In this document: positions 16,140 through 26,800 of the stretch, in pieces
Layout of the letters: each line of letters begins with the position of its first letter
Numbering within the stretch: the stretch's first letter is position 1
From: Algibacter sp. L3A6
Lineage (GTDB): Bacteria; Bacteroidota; Bacteroidia; Flavobacteriales; Flavobacteriaceae
Assembly: GCF_009796825.1 (NCBI RefSeq)
Contig: NZ_CP047030.1
Location: forward strand, 4,090,501-4,154,500
DNA length: 64,000 nucleotides
Reading direction: 5' to 3'
Notes under the pieces: generated by a model
Databases searched by the model: none
What the model was told of the DNA's origin: nothing
The model's input: only the letters and a program-made list of their open reading frames with translations
Position numbers and translations under genes: made by a program

Positions 16140-18006
16140 TTAAAATAGGTTTAAAAAATTCTTCTAACGTAGTATAAATTTCATCTGCATTTCTTTCTAC
16201 ATCTTTTAAAGTCCAATTATTTAAATCTTTTGAAGAGGTACTTTTAATAAATGCATTTACTGTATGCTCTCGAACGTATAATCCGTTTATAGTATTTTCT
16301 ATTACATTTTTTCTTTTTAAAGCATACTCTCCATTTCCAAAACCTCTATTTATTGTTAAATGCAATAACACCAAGTTTCCTAAAGAATTTACAGGTCTTT
16401 TTTTATGAATTGTTGTTTTAAATTCATTTAACGCTTCGGTCTGTTCCTCAACTGTTAGAGAAGACCAAGACGCTTGATTATATTTAAAAACTGGAATAAA
16501 TTGTGATGAATCATAATCTAAATTAAGCGTATCTATATATTGATTAAGTTTTTCTATTGGATTTGTAAAAGCCTTAATCTCTTTTAATTCTCTAGGTGTT
16601 CCAGAAAAGATATGTTCTTTATCTTCTTTATAGTTTTTAAAATATCGAGGCTTTAAAAAAGGTAATGGAATTCCTTTGTCTTTGGTTTCACTATGTGCAA
16701 TTACATCTAATAAAATTAATATTTTCTGAATAATTGAAGTTTCATACCAATTAGTTCTATTATCACTATCATAATCCTTTATTTTGGACATCCAAAATGT
16801 ATAACCTATATCTTCATTATCAGCATCTTCTTTACCAAAAACAGCCACTTTCAATTGTTCTACACACCAAATATTTTTAAATTGATCTCTAGTTGAATTG
16901 TTAGATAACCATTGCTCAAAAACAGATTTTATTTTTATTTGTGAATGCGTAAATAGAAAACCTAAATAATGATATATTTTTCTATCCTCAAACCAATCTT
17001 GTAAAACACGATGTAACTTTAATAATGATTGATACATTACAAGAGCTTCTTCTTTCTCAAAACTATGCAATGTGATTTCTGTTTCTCCTTTAATTTCGAC
17101 CCATATTTTATAAAGTAAATTAATGGGATGTTCGTCTTGATTAAACTTTATAGTTTCCTTAGTTCCTGTTTTAATTTTAGTAAAATTCTGAAAATATAGT
17201 TTTACATCTTCACGACTCCACCAACTATTCATTTCGTCTAATTCCCAACCAATACGCGTTCTTCTTTGATTTAATTTTAAAATATCTTGAACATTGTCGG
17301 CATCATAATCTTCTAATTCTTGTTTGGCAACTCTAGTAATTAATATCGCTCTTATTAAATCTGAACCATCTAAATGTACTTTTCCTGCGTTTAAATTCAT
17401 AAACAATTCCTGTTCTGAAATTTGCTCTACTTTATTAACTATAAGTTTTACATGATTTAAAACAATATCTTTAAAATTATCTAAATCTAAAGTTCTGTCT
17501 GTGTTTGTAAACCAAGAATCTATTGTTTTTAACGCTACAAACATGTGGTATATATCCTGATAATCAACATCAGAGCCAACCTGAGAACTAATGAATGTTT
17601 CAAAAGTTTCTGCTTCTAATATTGTTTTAATAATATCAGATTCATTAGCTACTATTTTCTGAATAAAATCGTTTGAAGGCTCTCGCACAGCATAATTTAT
17701 CATACCATCCACCAAATTATTAGCCTTTAAATAAGCTAATAAAAGTGTTACTGTAGTTAAGCGCTGTTGCCCATCTACTACATTTAAATAAGTGTCATTT
17801 TCTAAATTTTGAAATAACGTGATGTTTTGTAAACAGTAAAAATGTTCTTCATCTCTTGTTAACGAAAATTTATAAATATCATCTAATAACTGGTTAACTT
17901 GTTGCTCACTCCATTTATAACCTCTTTGGTATTCTGGTATATTATAGATTTTCCCTTTTGGATATGTGGTAAAAACCTTTTGTAAACTATATAATAATTC
18001 CGCCAT
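16132..18006 (-). CDS. DUF262-DUF1524-like (GmrSD-type) protein in the hsd operon
   Basis: 624 residues. DUF262 motifs: YNIPEYQRGYKWS and VVDGQQRLTTVTLLL (DGQQR 78-82). The C-terminal third contains KEHIFSGTPRE and SLGNLVLLHLTINRGFGN...KRKNV, which resembles the DUF1524 HNH nuclease layout, though the usual Pro/Gln after EHI is replaced. Such proteins cut DNA carrying modified bases or phosphorothioates and need NTP. It begins two bases after the hsdS stop and overlaps the next DUF262 gene. Nuclease activity is plausible, not proven. Confidence 0.85.
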   Translation of the reverse strand: MAELLYSLQKVFTTYPKGKIYNIPEYQRGYKWSEQQVNQLLDDIYKFSLTRDEEHFYCLQNITLFQNLENDTYLNVVDGQQRLTTVTLLLAYLKANNLVDGMINYAVREPSNDFIQKIVANESDIIKTILEAETFETFISSQVGSDVDYQDIYHMFVALKTIDSWFTNTDRTLDLDNFKDIVLNHVKLIVNKVEQISEQELFMNLNAGKVHLDGSDLIRAILITRVAKQELEDYDADNVQDILKLNQRRTRIGWELDEMNSWWSREDVKLYFQNFTKIKTGTKETIKFNQDEHPINLLYKIWVEIKGETEITLHSFEKEEALVMYQSLLKLHRVLQDWFEDRKIYHYLGFLFTHSQIKIKSVFEQWLSNNSTRDQFKNIWCVEQLKVAVFGKEDADNEDIGYTFWMSKIKDYDSDNRTNWYETSIIQKILILLDVIAHSETKDKGIPLPFLKPRYFKNYKEDKEHIFSGTPRELKEIKAFTNPIEKLNQYIDTLNLDYDSSQFIPVFKYNQASWSSLTVEEQTEALNEFKTTIHKKRPVNSLGNLVLLHLTINRGFGNGEYALKRKNVIENTINGLYVREHTVNAFIKSTSSKDLNNWTLKDVERNADEIYTTLEEFFKPILNE

Positions 18007-18008
18007 TC

Positions 18009-19307
18009 TTAAACTTTATTATATTTCTCACTCTCCTCCGCAACCATACCCAACTGCTCACCTACCTCCAAACCATCAACATCTATCATCCCACTCATTA
18101 AACGTGGCAATAAAATATCGCGTGCTTCTTTTAAGTGTTGGTTTTGCTCAATTAATTTCAATTGCATTTTATTTCCAAGTTTAACCATTTTATGAAACTT
18201 ATTTATTGTTTCAGTATTTGGCGTTAATACTCTTAATGAGCCAAGTTGTGAAAGATTAATATTGGGTTGAGCAGCTTGTCCACTAATGGTATTTATAAGT
18301 TTATTCATGTATTCTGAGCTCAAAAAATATTTAATAAAAAATGGGCTTATACTTGATTCACTTATTCTTACAATACCAACAGCCTGATTTGTATTTGCTG
18401 GTAAAATATTATTATTAACCATACCTATTCTACCTAAAACACCAGCAATTGAAACTAAAACATCATTTTCTTGTAATTTTGATCTACCTAAAGTTTCATG
18501 AGTGTCATCATCAATGTGCGCGAATTTTTCGGTAATAAAAAACCCATCATCTGAATAGCTTTCAGCTTTTACAAAATTTACTCCTTCATCAACAAATTTT
18601 CTCCCAAGAGAAGTAGGTGTTGTTCCTTTGGTGATTTTATTGCAAAAACTTTTTAAAGGATTCTTCTCCCAACCAACAGGCAAACCACTCTCCGCATCAA
18701 TATCCACATTCTCATAACCAGGAAATTTAAAGCGTACAAACCACTCTTCATAGGTTTGTTGTGCTTGTTCTTCTAATAACTTAATGCGTTTTAGGTTGTT
18801 TTCTATTAAATCATCATACCCTGATAAAATGGATGCTATTTTGCGTTGGGTTTTTAGTGGTGGAAGATTGATTTTATATTTTCTAACAGCTTTTAAACCA
18901 AGATTTTTAATTGTAGAACCTGTAGCGAATAAATAAGCGTATTTTTGAAAATGCTGACCTTCTAGAGTGTAACGTATGTAATTTTTATCTACTTCATTGT
19001 TGAGATTTATATAACAAGCGCTTTTACCAAGAGCAATTGGCTCTCCATTATAAAAACCGATATTACCTAATGTTCCATTTATTCCAACTAAAATAGTTTT
19101 ATCATTTAATTCTTTTTTTATTTTTAAATACTCTTTCTCATTTAGCTTTTTCGTTTCGGGTTTTATTAGAATTTTCCCATTGACTAAATTATTACCATTA
19201 ATGAAAAAGTACCCTCCATTTTCATCGTATTTAGGTGTGCCATGTAAACCATCACCTATTTTCGTAGATATATCTTGAAGTTCAACTTCTTTCCAACCTT
19301 GCATCAT
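18009..19307 (-). CDS. hsdS: Type I restriction-modification specificity subunit
   Basis: 432 residues with the two-fold HsdS design: a first target-recognition domain (WKEVELQDISTKIGDGLHGTPKYDENGGYFFINGNN), a conserved helix spacer (PPLKTQRKIASILSGYDDLIENNLKRIKLLEEQAQ), a second recognition domain (GLPVGWEKNPLKSFCNKITKGTTPTS) and a second helix (LIEQNQHLKEARDILLPRLMSG). The recognised DNA sequence would have two halves set by these domains. It starts within the hsdM stop (overlap 19304-19307) and is followed two bases later by a DUF262 gene. Intact. Confidence 0.95.
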   Translation of the reverse strand: MMQGWKEVELQDISTKIGDGLHGTPKYDENGGYFFINGNNLVNGKILIKPETKKLNEKEYLKIKKELNDKTILVGINGTLGNIGFYNGEPIALGKSACYINLNNEVDKNYIRYTLEGQHFQKYAYLFATGSTIKNLGLKAVRKYKINLPPLKTQRKIASILSGYDDLIENNLKRIKLLEEQAQQTYEEWFVRFKFPGYENVDIDAESGLPVGWEKNPLKSFCNKITKGTTPTSLGRKFVDEGVNFVKAESYSDDGFFITEKFAHIDDDTHETLGRSKLQENDVLVSIAGVLGRIGMVNNNILPANTNQAVGIVRISESSISPFFIKYFLSSEYMNKLINTISGQAAQPNINLSQLGSLRVLTPNTETINKFHKMVKLGNKMQLKLIEQNQHLKEARDILLPRLMSGMIDVDGLEVGEQLGMVAEESEKYNKV

Positions 19308-20903
19308 AATTTAACCGCTTGTATTTGCTCCATTAAACTATTGGCTTCGGTATTGAGTTGTGCGAGTTCGGCATGGATTTCTGTCATACGTGTTTTGTAG
19401 TCAAAATCCATATCAATATCAATCTTCACACCAACGTAACGTCCTGGTGTTAGGCTGTAATCTTGTTCTTTTATTTCTTCAATAGAGGCTATTTTGCATA
19501 AACCTTCTACGTCTTGGTATTTGTTTTCTGGGAAGTGTTGGTTTAGCCATTGGTTTTTTTGTAGAGATTGCTTCGTTCCTCGCAATGACGAGTCGTTACT
19601 TCTAAAGGCATTCATTAAAGCAGTTAAACCTTCTAGATGTTCGTTGCTAAAATCGTTAATGGTGGTGCTTACTTTGTTAAAGGTGTTACGTGCATCTATC
19701 ATTAACACTTTGTCTTTGTTTTCTTTTTTTTTCCCTTTGTTAAAAAACCAAACATGACATGGTAAACTACGTGTATAAAAAAAGTTGTTGCTAATAGCTA
19801 CAATACATTCTACGTCGCCTGTTTCTATTAATTTTTGGCGGATTAGTTTTTCGGCATTTCCTGCATCGGTTGCAGAACTTGCCATGACAAATCCTGCGCG
19901 TCCTGTTTCATTTAAATAGCTATGAAAATACTGCATCCATAAATAGTTACCATTGCTTATGGTTCCTTTTCCTGTTAATGGTGGTCCAAATGGTAAACGA
20001 TCATCATCTGCTAGAAACTTATTTTTGGCATCAATTTTATCGACATTAAATGGTGGGTTTGCCATTACAAAATCACACTTTCCTGTTAAATGATGTGGAT
20101 TTGTGTAAAAGCTATTGGCTTCTATAATTTTACCTTCTATACCATGTATGGCAAGGTTCATTTTTGCTAAACGTGTGTTGTTGCTTTTTAACTCTGTACC
20201 ATAAACCGTTATGGCTTCGTTTACATTTTTATGTACTTGATCTTCTATAAAATGAGCAGTTTGTACAAACATACCACCAGAACCACAAGCAGGATCGTGC
20301 ACAATACCATGATTGGGTTGTATAAAATTAACTATTAGGTTTACTAAAGATGGTGGTGTAAAAAACTCGCCACCTTCTTGTGCTCCTGCACCTTGCATAG
20401 AGAATTTCATTAAGAAAAACTCGTAAATACGTCCAAATACATCGCCTTTTGCGTTTTTTACTGCGTCTTTATTAAAGACACGTACTAAATCGCGCAAAAG
20501 CTTTTCATCAAACTCTTGGTAGCTTTTTGGTAGAATCCCTTCTAGATCTGGATATTCTGCTTCAATAAGCTTCATGGCATTATTAATGGCTTCTGCTATG
20601 TTTTCGCCTTCAGGTAAATCTGCTAAGTAATCGTATTTAGCTTTTTCGGCAATAAACATGGCTCCTGCGCCTGCATAATCGCCTTTGTTGGCTTCACGTT
20701 TTTTTACCTGTTCTTGGGTTTATTGGTAGCTTTTTTTCTACTTCAATTTTAGCATCTTCGAAACGGTTTTGCGCAAAACGCAGTAATACTAAACCTAAAA
20801 GTGGGTCTTTGTATTCGCCAGCAGTTAGTTTTGAGTTTGCTCTAAGGTCATCGGCTGCGTCCCAAAGTTCGGTTTCTAATTGCTTTATATTTTGTTGGTT
20901 CAT
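19304..20903 (-). pseudogene. hsdM: Type I DNA methyltransferase subunit, split by a one-base frameshift
   Basis: Start at 20903 (MNQQNIKQLETELWDAADDLRAN). The frame stops at 20694 after PRTGKKT, but the -1 frame continues without a gap (KKREANKGDYAGAGAMFIAEKAKYDY) to 19304. The switch is in a run of seven A (20699-20705 on the plus strand as T); six A would give one intact protein of about 530 residues. Methylase motifs are intact: DPACGSGGMFVQTA for SAM binding and NPPFNVD for catalysis. A stretch SSLRGTKQSL near 19560-19595 is an in-frame interspersed repeat. Options: true loss, slippage-based phase variation, or a base-calling error. If real, restriction would lack its protecting methylase unless HsdR is also silent. 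Confidence 0.85.
19564..19596. repeat. Interspersed repeat inserted in frame in hsdM
   Basis: The plus strand reads GATTGCTTCGTTCCTCGCAA followed by TGACGA. From memory this is a scattered repeat in many bacterial genomes; read on the other strand it gives LRGTKQS within proteins. Here it lies in a loop of HsdM without breaking the frame. Confidence 0.6.
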
Positions 20904-21042
20904 TTAGTGTATTTCGTTAAAAGCTTAAAAATAGTATTAATAATAAATTTAAGCTAATACAATGGTACTTATAGTTTCAATTAACCTTAATAAAAAGGTT
21001 CTGTTCGCTTTAAAATCGTTCAATTAAAAAAAATTCTATCCT

Positions 21043-22053
21043 CTAGTTATTTTGATAGAACACTATATCCTTTTTATGAAATTTTATTTCTGTTTGAGCT
21101 GACTCAATCTCTTCGTTAAAACTTTCAATTTCATCTTCAAAATGCTTATCCTCCAATTCGTAATTAAAAAGCGCTTTTCTCTTTTCGTTAAGTTGTTGCT
21201 GTATAAGTTCTATTTCAGCATTTAAATCTTGAATACTCTTGGAAACTAGATTTATATTATTTTTTAAGGCCTGCTTTTTTGTAAGCACTTCGTCTTTATA
21301 GCTCTCATTATTAGCGATGCTTTTATACTCTAAAGCTATTTTATCTCGCAGATCATTTATCTTTATTATCCGCATGGAAGCAATATATTTAAAGACCATA
21401 ATAGATGTATCTATATCTCCAAAAACGATTTTTTTTAATTGAATTCCAGACTGTTTAAAAATCACTCCTGCTTCGTCTAAAGATTTCACATCTTTAAATG
21501 ATTTATACATACCATAACCTAAAACTAAAAACCCTACAGGGCCTATTAATACAGATATTACAGATGACATGGTTGTATAAACAACAAAAGGTAATGTTAC
21601 CCCTAATAAACTGGTAATTGCCCCTACAGTGGTGCTAGCAAGTAAATAAATACCGAAGCCAGAAGCTTGTGCTGCTGTAATTGCCGCTATAGATGTTAAT
21701 GATGCTATTTGATTTTTGTTTAATCCCTTTTTTTCTAATTTATTAATAAACTCTTGCTTCTCAACCTCAGATAATTCTTCATATTCTTTAACAAATAATT
21801 TTTGAAAAATATCTCGTTCTAATTCTGAAGTTTTTAGGTTTGAATCGAACTCAATATTTTCCTTTTCACAAATTTCACCTAACACCTGCCTGTAGGATAA
21901 TTTTTCCTGAAAGCGTCCGCCAAAAGGAAGCGTTAATGCAGAAAATTTTGCTGTAATATTTTCTACCGTTTTATCCTTAACAGCCAATAACGTATAAAGA
22001 ACTTCAAGTTCTTCTGTTGATAGTTTGTTTAAAAATGTATTGAGGTTTTCCAT
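21043..22053 (-). CDS. YaaW-like (UPF0174/DUF3944) membrane protein
   Basis: 336 residues. The first half resembles the YaaW family: KTSELERDIFQKLFVKEYEELSEVEKQEFINKLEKKG, then Ala/Gly-rich membrane helices (about 127-185, AAITAAQASGFGIYLLASTTVGAITSLLGVTLPFV and SVLIGPVGFLVLGYG). The second half is a long coiled coil (about 235-336) rich in Glu, Gln and Lys. The family function is not known. It lies between hsdM and a PH-domain gene on the same strand; the 30-base gap to the latter suggests a small operon with it and the secreted gene at 22472. A role in defence is only guilt by association. Confidence 0.65.
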   Translation of the reverse strand: MENLNTFLNKLSTEELEVLYTLLAVKDKTVENITAKFSALTLPFGGRFQEKLSYRQVLGEICEKENIEFDSNLKTSELERDIFQKLFVKEYEELSEVEKQEFINKLEKKGLNKNQIASLTSIAAITAAQASGFGIYLLASTTVGAITSLLGVTLPFVVYTTMSSVISVLIGPVGFLVLGYGMYKSFKDVKSLDEAGVIFKQSGIQLKKIVFGDIDTSIMVFKYIASMRIIKINDLRDKIALEYKSIANNESYKDEVLTKKQALKNNINLVSKSIQDLNAEIELIQQQLNEKRKALFNYELEDKHFEDEIESFNEEIESAQTEIKFHKKDIVFYQNN

Positions 22054-22083
22054 GATATTCTTTTAGACTCCAATCAGCTTCAT

Positions 22084-22461
22084 TTACATAACTTTTTCTG
22101 CCAAATACTTTTGTACTTCGTAGACATCTATGCTTTTATTAAACTTCTTACTAACGGAAGGTATATTTTCACTTGAAATCCAAATTTTTAATTCGGCATC
22201 CAAATCGAAAGTGCCAGAAGTTTCTAAAGAAAATCTAGAAATGTTCTTATATGGTAAAGATTTGTACTCCACTTTACTACCTGTTATACCTTGCACGTCT
22301 ATCAAAATTAAGCGTTTATTCGTAAACATGAACACATCTCGAAACAACTTGAAACCAAGTTCAATTTGTTCGCTACTCGTTAATAGTCTGCCATATTTTT
22401 GGGTTAACTTTTCTACAGAAACCTCACTTGCGTTTCCTAATATTTTATTTAATAATCCCAT
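22084..22461 (-). CDS. Bacterial PH-domain protein
   Basis: 125 residues, nearly all one bacterial pleckstrin-homology-like domain (YGRLLTSSEQIELGFKLFRDVFMFTNKRLILIDVQGITGSKVEYKSLPYKNISRFSLET). The FMFTNKRLILID and SLPYKNISRFSLE strands are the usual bPH signature, and the last helix KSIDVYEVQKYLAEKV closes the barrel. Such proteins often stand near membrane proteins; ligand unknown. It lies 10 bases after the secreted small protein and 30 before the YaaW-like gene, so the three may form one unit. Confidence 0.8.
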   Translation of the reverse strand: MGLLNKILGNASEVSVEKLTQKYGRLLTSSEQIELGFKLFRDVFMFTNKRLILIDVQGITGSKVEYKSLPYKNISRFSLETSGTFDLDAELKIWISSENIPSVSKKFNKSIDVYEVQKYLAEKVM

Positions 22462-22471
22462 AGTTATTTAT

Positions 22472-22837
22472 TTAATGTTGGTAGCATCTACCATTTGAGT
22501 TTTTAGTAGTTCGTTTACAACGTTTACCTGCCTGTGTTTTACCAGTGCATTGCTTTGCTGTAGTAGAGCGTGACGGGGTACTGGACTGGTTGCTGCTGGT
22601 AAATCCGTTAGCGTTTGTTACCGCTGTATTACTCTTAGTTGGCTTACAAACCGAACACGCGGTAAAACCTAATTGCACTGCTTTGACTAATGTATATTCT
22701 TTTTTAGAATACCTTAAATATTTACAGCTCGATTTATGATATTTTTCACCTGTTTTGGTGGTGTAAACGGATTGTGCGATAACACTAGTAGTTACCGTAA
22801 AGAGAATTATAAAAAGTATATTTTTTATAAAATTCAT
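22472..22837 (-). CDS. Small exported Cys-rich protein
   Basis: 121 residues. An N-terminal signal peptide (NFIKNILFIILFTVTTSVIAQ) is followed by a short domain with KYHKSSCKYLRYSK and GFTACSVCKP, which resembles an Ada-like metal-binding module, then a Ser/Thr/Asn-rich linker and a second Cys motif at the end (QCTGKTQAGKRCKRTTKNSNGRCYQH, of the type found in DUF5763 proteins). Export to the periplasm with two metal-binding modules is likely. A TTACG palindrome (22925-22944) lies about 90 bases upstream of the start. Confidence 0.7.
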   Translation of the reverse strand: MNFIKNILFIILFTVTTSVIAQSVYTTKTGEKYHKSSCKYLRYSKKEYTLVKAVQLGFTACSVCKPTKSNTAVTNANGFTSSNQSSTPSRSTTAKQCTGKTQAGKRCKRTTKNSNGRCYQH

Positions 22838-22924
22838 ACTTTCGTTTTTTGTTGACTCATTACCTATCTTGTTTTACAAAATTTCTAAATATTTTATCGA
22901 ACTTAATGCTTTTAAACAAAAATA

Positions 22925-22944
22925 AATTACGAAAAACCGTAATT
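22925..22944. promoter_or_regulatory. TTACG-N6-CGTAA palindrome, copy 1
   Basis: AATTACG AAAAAC CGTAATT. Seven-base arms around six bases. Other copies at 31915, 32133 and 33551. Confidence 0.6.
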
Positions 22945-22948
22945 GTAA

Positions 22949-23845
22949 CTAATTAATTACAAATTCAATATAAATAGGTAAGTGATCAGAAATAAACCTT
23001 GAATTTTCAAGATTATTACAATCTTTCACAAAATCAACTTTTCCTGTTTGATGCATTTTAATTTTACCCGATGAATAGTAGATATTATCTATTGCATAAT
23101 TAAGATAATTCAATGCTTTACATTTTGTTTTTAAGGTCGTTTTTGAGTCTTTTAATGCAGAAGTAAACCCTTTTTGATAGAGATTATCCCAAACCTCATG
23201 CTTTTCGTTTAAATTGAAATCACCTAGAATAAAAATGTTCTCTGAGCTTAGCCGAGTTAGATAATCTCTAAAAAAGATAATTTCGTCCTCTGGCCTCGAA
23301 TCATGTTTTCTGGAATGAAAATTAACTATATAAAAAGACTCAGTACTATTTTTTTGTAGAAATTCACCAATATACGGCTCCCTATCACATACCTCTTCTA
23401 AGGCAGCATCTAAATAAGCTCTACCCGACAAACTTACTTTAGAAGTTTTCCAAAGAAATGCATAACGTTCGCTTATATAGGCAGATGGACTTTTAGTAGG
23501 ATCGCTTACACGATAATCCCACTTACTCCCCATTCTATTTAATTCATCCGCAATTTTTGCTACAGCTTGTGCTCCAGCAGGATCTTTCCCTACAACTTCT
23601 TGTATGGCTACAATATCAAAATCTCCAATAATTTCTGCTATTTGAATAATTTCGCTAGCATCTTTAGATCGACCTAAATCCTTTATATTCCAGGATGCAA
23701 TTTTTAAAGTGTTAGATTTCTTATAAACACTTTTAATTGAGTCACTTTTTACACTTTCTTGACTAAAAAGACATTCTGCTCCACTAATTAAACAAAACAA
23801 AATCAGTAAAAATATATTTAAAAGCTTAAGTCCTTTCTTTACCAT
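22949..23845 (-). CDS. Exported endonuclease/exonuclease/phosphatase (DNase-I fold) protein
   Basis: 298 residues. A signal peptide or anchor (LLNIFLLILFCLISGAECLFS) is followed by the EEP fold: SWNIKDLG with Asn53, DFDIVAIQEV with Glu83, a YIVNFHSRKHD strand, ILGDFNLNEKHEVWD with the Asp/Asn pair, and SDHLPIYIEF with the catalytic Asp/His at the end. All metal and catalytic residues are present, so it should cut DNA, RNA or phosphoesters outside the cytoplasm. It is the last gene of the vWA-lipoprotein-tubulin-protease operon, eight bases after the protease gene. Which phosphoester it attacks is unknown. Confidence 0.85.
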   Translation of the reverse strand: MVKKGLKLLNIFLLILFCLISGAECLFSQESVKSDSIKSVYKKSNTLKIASWNIKDLGRSKDASEIIQIAEIIGDFDIVAIQEVVGKDPAGAQAVAKIADELNRMGSKWDYRVSDPTKSPSAYISERYAFLWKTSKVSLSGRAYLDAALEEVCDREPYIGEFLQKNSTESFYIVNFHSRKHDSRPEDEIIFFRDYLTRLSSENIFILGDFNLNEKHEVWDNLYQKGFTSALKDSKTTLKTKCKALNYLNYAIDNIYYSSGKIKMHQTGKVDFVKDCNNLENSRFISDHLPIYIEFVIN

Positions 23846-23853
23846 TCAATAGA

Positions 23854-26800
23854 TTATAAATTATACCTAACTAAATCCTTAATACTGTTTAAAGCTGATA
23901 CCTGAATAGCTACATACTTCTTTTTGTTTTCTCTAAACGATAACACAGGTTTAATAGCGGCTCCTCTATGCTTTGAAAAAACTTCGAGCTTATCTTCTGA
24001 AGCACTCATTATCTCTTCATGCACTACGTAGTTTTGAAGCTCTAGCGAATTTGTAGTTTGCCTAATATTACAAAATGGAGTTGAAATTTTTTCAATACTT
24101 TTCATTACTTGACCCAAATCTGGAGGTAGATCAAAATAAGGATATACACATTCTCCTTGTATATAATCTACTATGCTAATATCTAATATATTTTCAATAT
24201 TTTTATTAATATCAACTAAATAATTATCGCGCAACTCTTTAAAAACTTCATCCGTATTATCTTTTGAAGGTATATAGTTTTTATGGAATACAGCTGAGAG
24301 ATTAGGTAAGTTATGTAAGAAAATATGTTTTTCATTGGCTAGATAATCTAACAAAGGCTTTTTACGAACTACATTTATTACAAATGTAGGTGATGAATAT
24401 TCTATACTATTTAATGCATCCTCACTTTCTTTTTGCCACTTTTTTACTTTTGAAAAATATTTAGACAAAGCCTTATACCTAATTATCAGGTTTTTATTCA
24501 TCTCATCAAATTGACTAAACAATCTATCGGCTGCCTCAAAAGTGTAAAGATCTATTTTTCTTGTATCAACAGGCAAATCTATATTTGATTTAACTGTAAC
24601 TATATCTGTTTTAGCATAAAATAATTTACTTCCGAAAAATATTAAAAACACACCTATAGCGCTTCCTACTAAGCTACCAGTTAACTCTATATATGGTTTC
24701 ATAATTATACTTAAAATGATTAACAGAAAACCTCCTCCGATGAAAAACCATCCTTTTTTATCTTTTGGTTTTTCTATTATAGGATCTATAAGGACTTCTG
24801 TAATAACAGCCTTCTCTTGTTTTAGTTCTTCAAAAAGTCTCTTTCTAAATAATGGGTTTTTAATCCTTTCTGAGTTCTCTTCATTTTTTAGTGCAACTAA
24901 ATCGTACTCTTCTTTTGTTTTATTTAATAGCTTTTTCTTTAGTCTAAGATTGTATTGTTTAATTGTTTTTTTTCGGAGTATTGAATCCTTTAGAAAAGAA
25001 AAACTAGTATCCGTATCGTAAGTGAATTCATTATAAGATAAGTCTACTATATTAGATATTACGAACGCTTCTAAACAAAAATCCGAATTAGCGATGTAAT
25101 CATAAGGTGCATAACAATAACCACTTTCTCCAAATTTATCACCCCAACTATTTCTTAATTTAAAGAGCTTTTCATCGTCATTATAGCCTACGACCAATAA
25201 AGCATGATTTCCATGTCCTTCATAGGCTGTTTCTGTAGCTGAAGGATACGGAACAATACCCGCTTTATTTTTTGGGTAAAATGATTTGAATAATTTTAAT
25301 CCAATAATTACGGGATGTCCATTTGCTATAGCATATTTGAAATCATCTTCTGATATTTTTACTCGACATGCTTTCTCCACTACCTGATGCTGAGCCTCAA
25401 TGTATGCCGCTTCACTTGGTCTATTAAAAAACAACTCTTTAGAATATGGATGACTCTTTGAATAACATGCGCCTTTTAACTTTACCGCATTAATCGTTTC
25501 TAACAAAGTTGACCCTACATCTTCATTAACGTATCCACCTAATTCTCTAGCATTATAATAAATAAACATCTCACTAATGCTTACATGCTTATTGTTAAGT
25601 TTTGCAGCAAATTCATATATCGCTGAAATTGTAAAAGCTGTACAACTCCCTAATTCACCTTGATCTTTAACTCTAGGAAAATACTTGGTTAGGTCTTTAG
25701 AGTTTGAAATAGGTTCATCGGAATACACATAAAACTCATCATCAGGATTAATAACAGAAGGAATATAACCCGAAGCATTAACCCGATCCCCATTAACACT
25801 AAAAATACCTTCATCAAAAGTTATATCTAAATCACTATGAATCTCTTCTGATTGGTCATTTATAGCTTTAATTGATTTTTCATCAATTTTAATAGCTTGG
25901 CTTAATTCTGAAATCTTATTCCTAAGTTCTTTTTGACAATCAAAATCTACCTTATCTTTTTCTTCTAAATAAGAATTAAAATAATTAATAATATCAAATT
26001 CTAAATCGTCTATATTATCTCGCTGCGTTCCCCAATTTATACCTTCTATTTTGTTATCATCTTCTCCTAATAAATTTGCAAGTATGGCTTTAGATTCCCC
26101 AATAGTTGCGCTTGCATCTGTAACAAAATCTTCTAACTTCTTTTTAAAACTATCTATATAGGCTTTACTATTCTTTGTTAAATCACTATTATTATCACTA
26201 GAATAAGGGTAGTTTTCTAAAAACTGTTGAAAGAAATTTTGATTTTCATTAATAAACGGGTTGCACTTATTAATAATATCTCTCAACTGTACACCTTCGT
26301 CATCTAAAACACCTTCTTGCTCAAACTTGTACTGTAATATCTTATTAGCAATAACACTTCTAAATAGAATTTCATTAAAATGAATGACTCCTACACCAAA
26401 AATTTTGGATTTGTTTTGCATAACAGCCAAAGATGTCTGCGAAACCATTTGAAATACAAAAAATTCTCCAAGAGCAAATGCTAACCAATTTAAGTTTAAA
26501 TTAAGGACAATTCTATTAGAGCTCCTATCGTCCAAATAATAAATATCACTAATTATATAATCGTATTCTGATATTAATTCTTCCAATACCAACAACTCAC
26601 TCTTAATCTGAGCATCTTTATCATAATTTTGTTCGGATAGAGAATAAGTAATTGCAAAAATTTTAATATCTAAACCATCAACTTGCTGATTGCTAATCAA
26701 CTCTTTTAGTGCCCCAAGCAGCTTACTCAATTGAGAGACGGAAAGTTCTTCTTCCAGGGGCACAATAATATTTACAATTATAGTACTGCTGATTGAGTCG

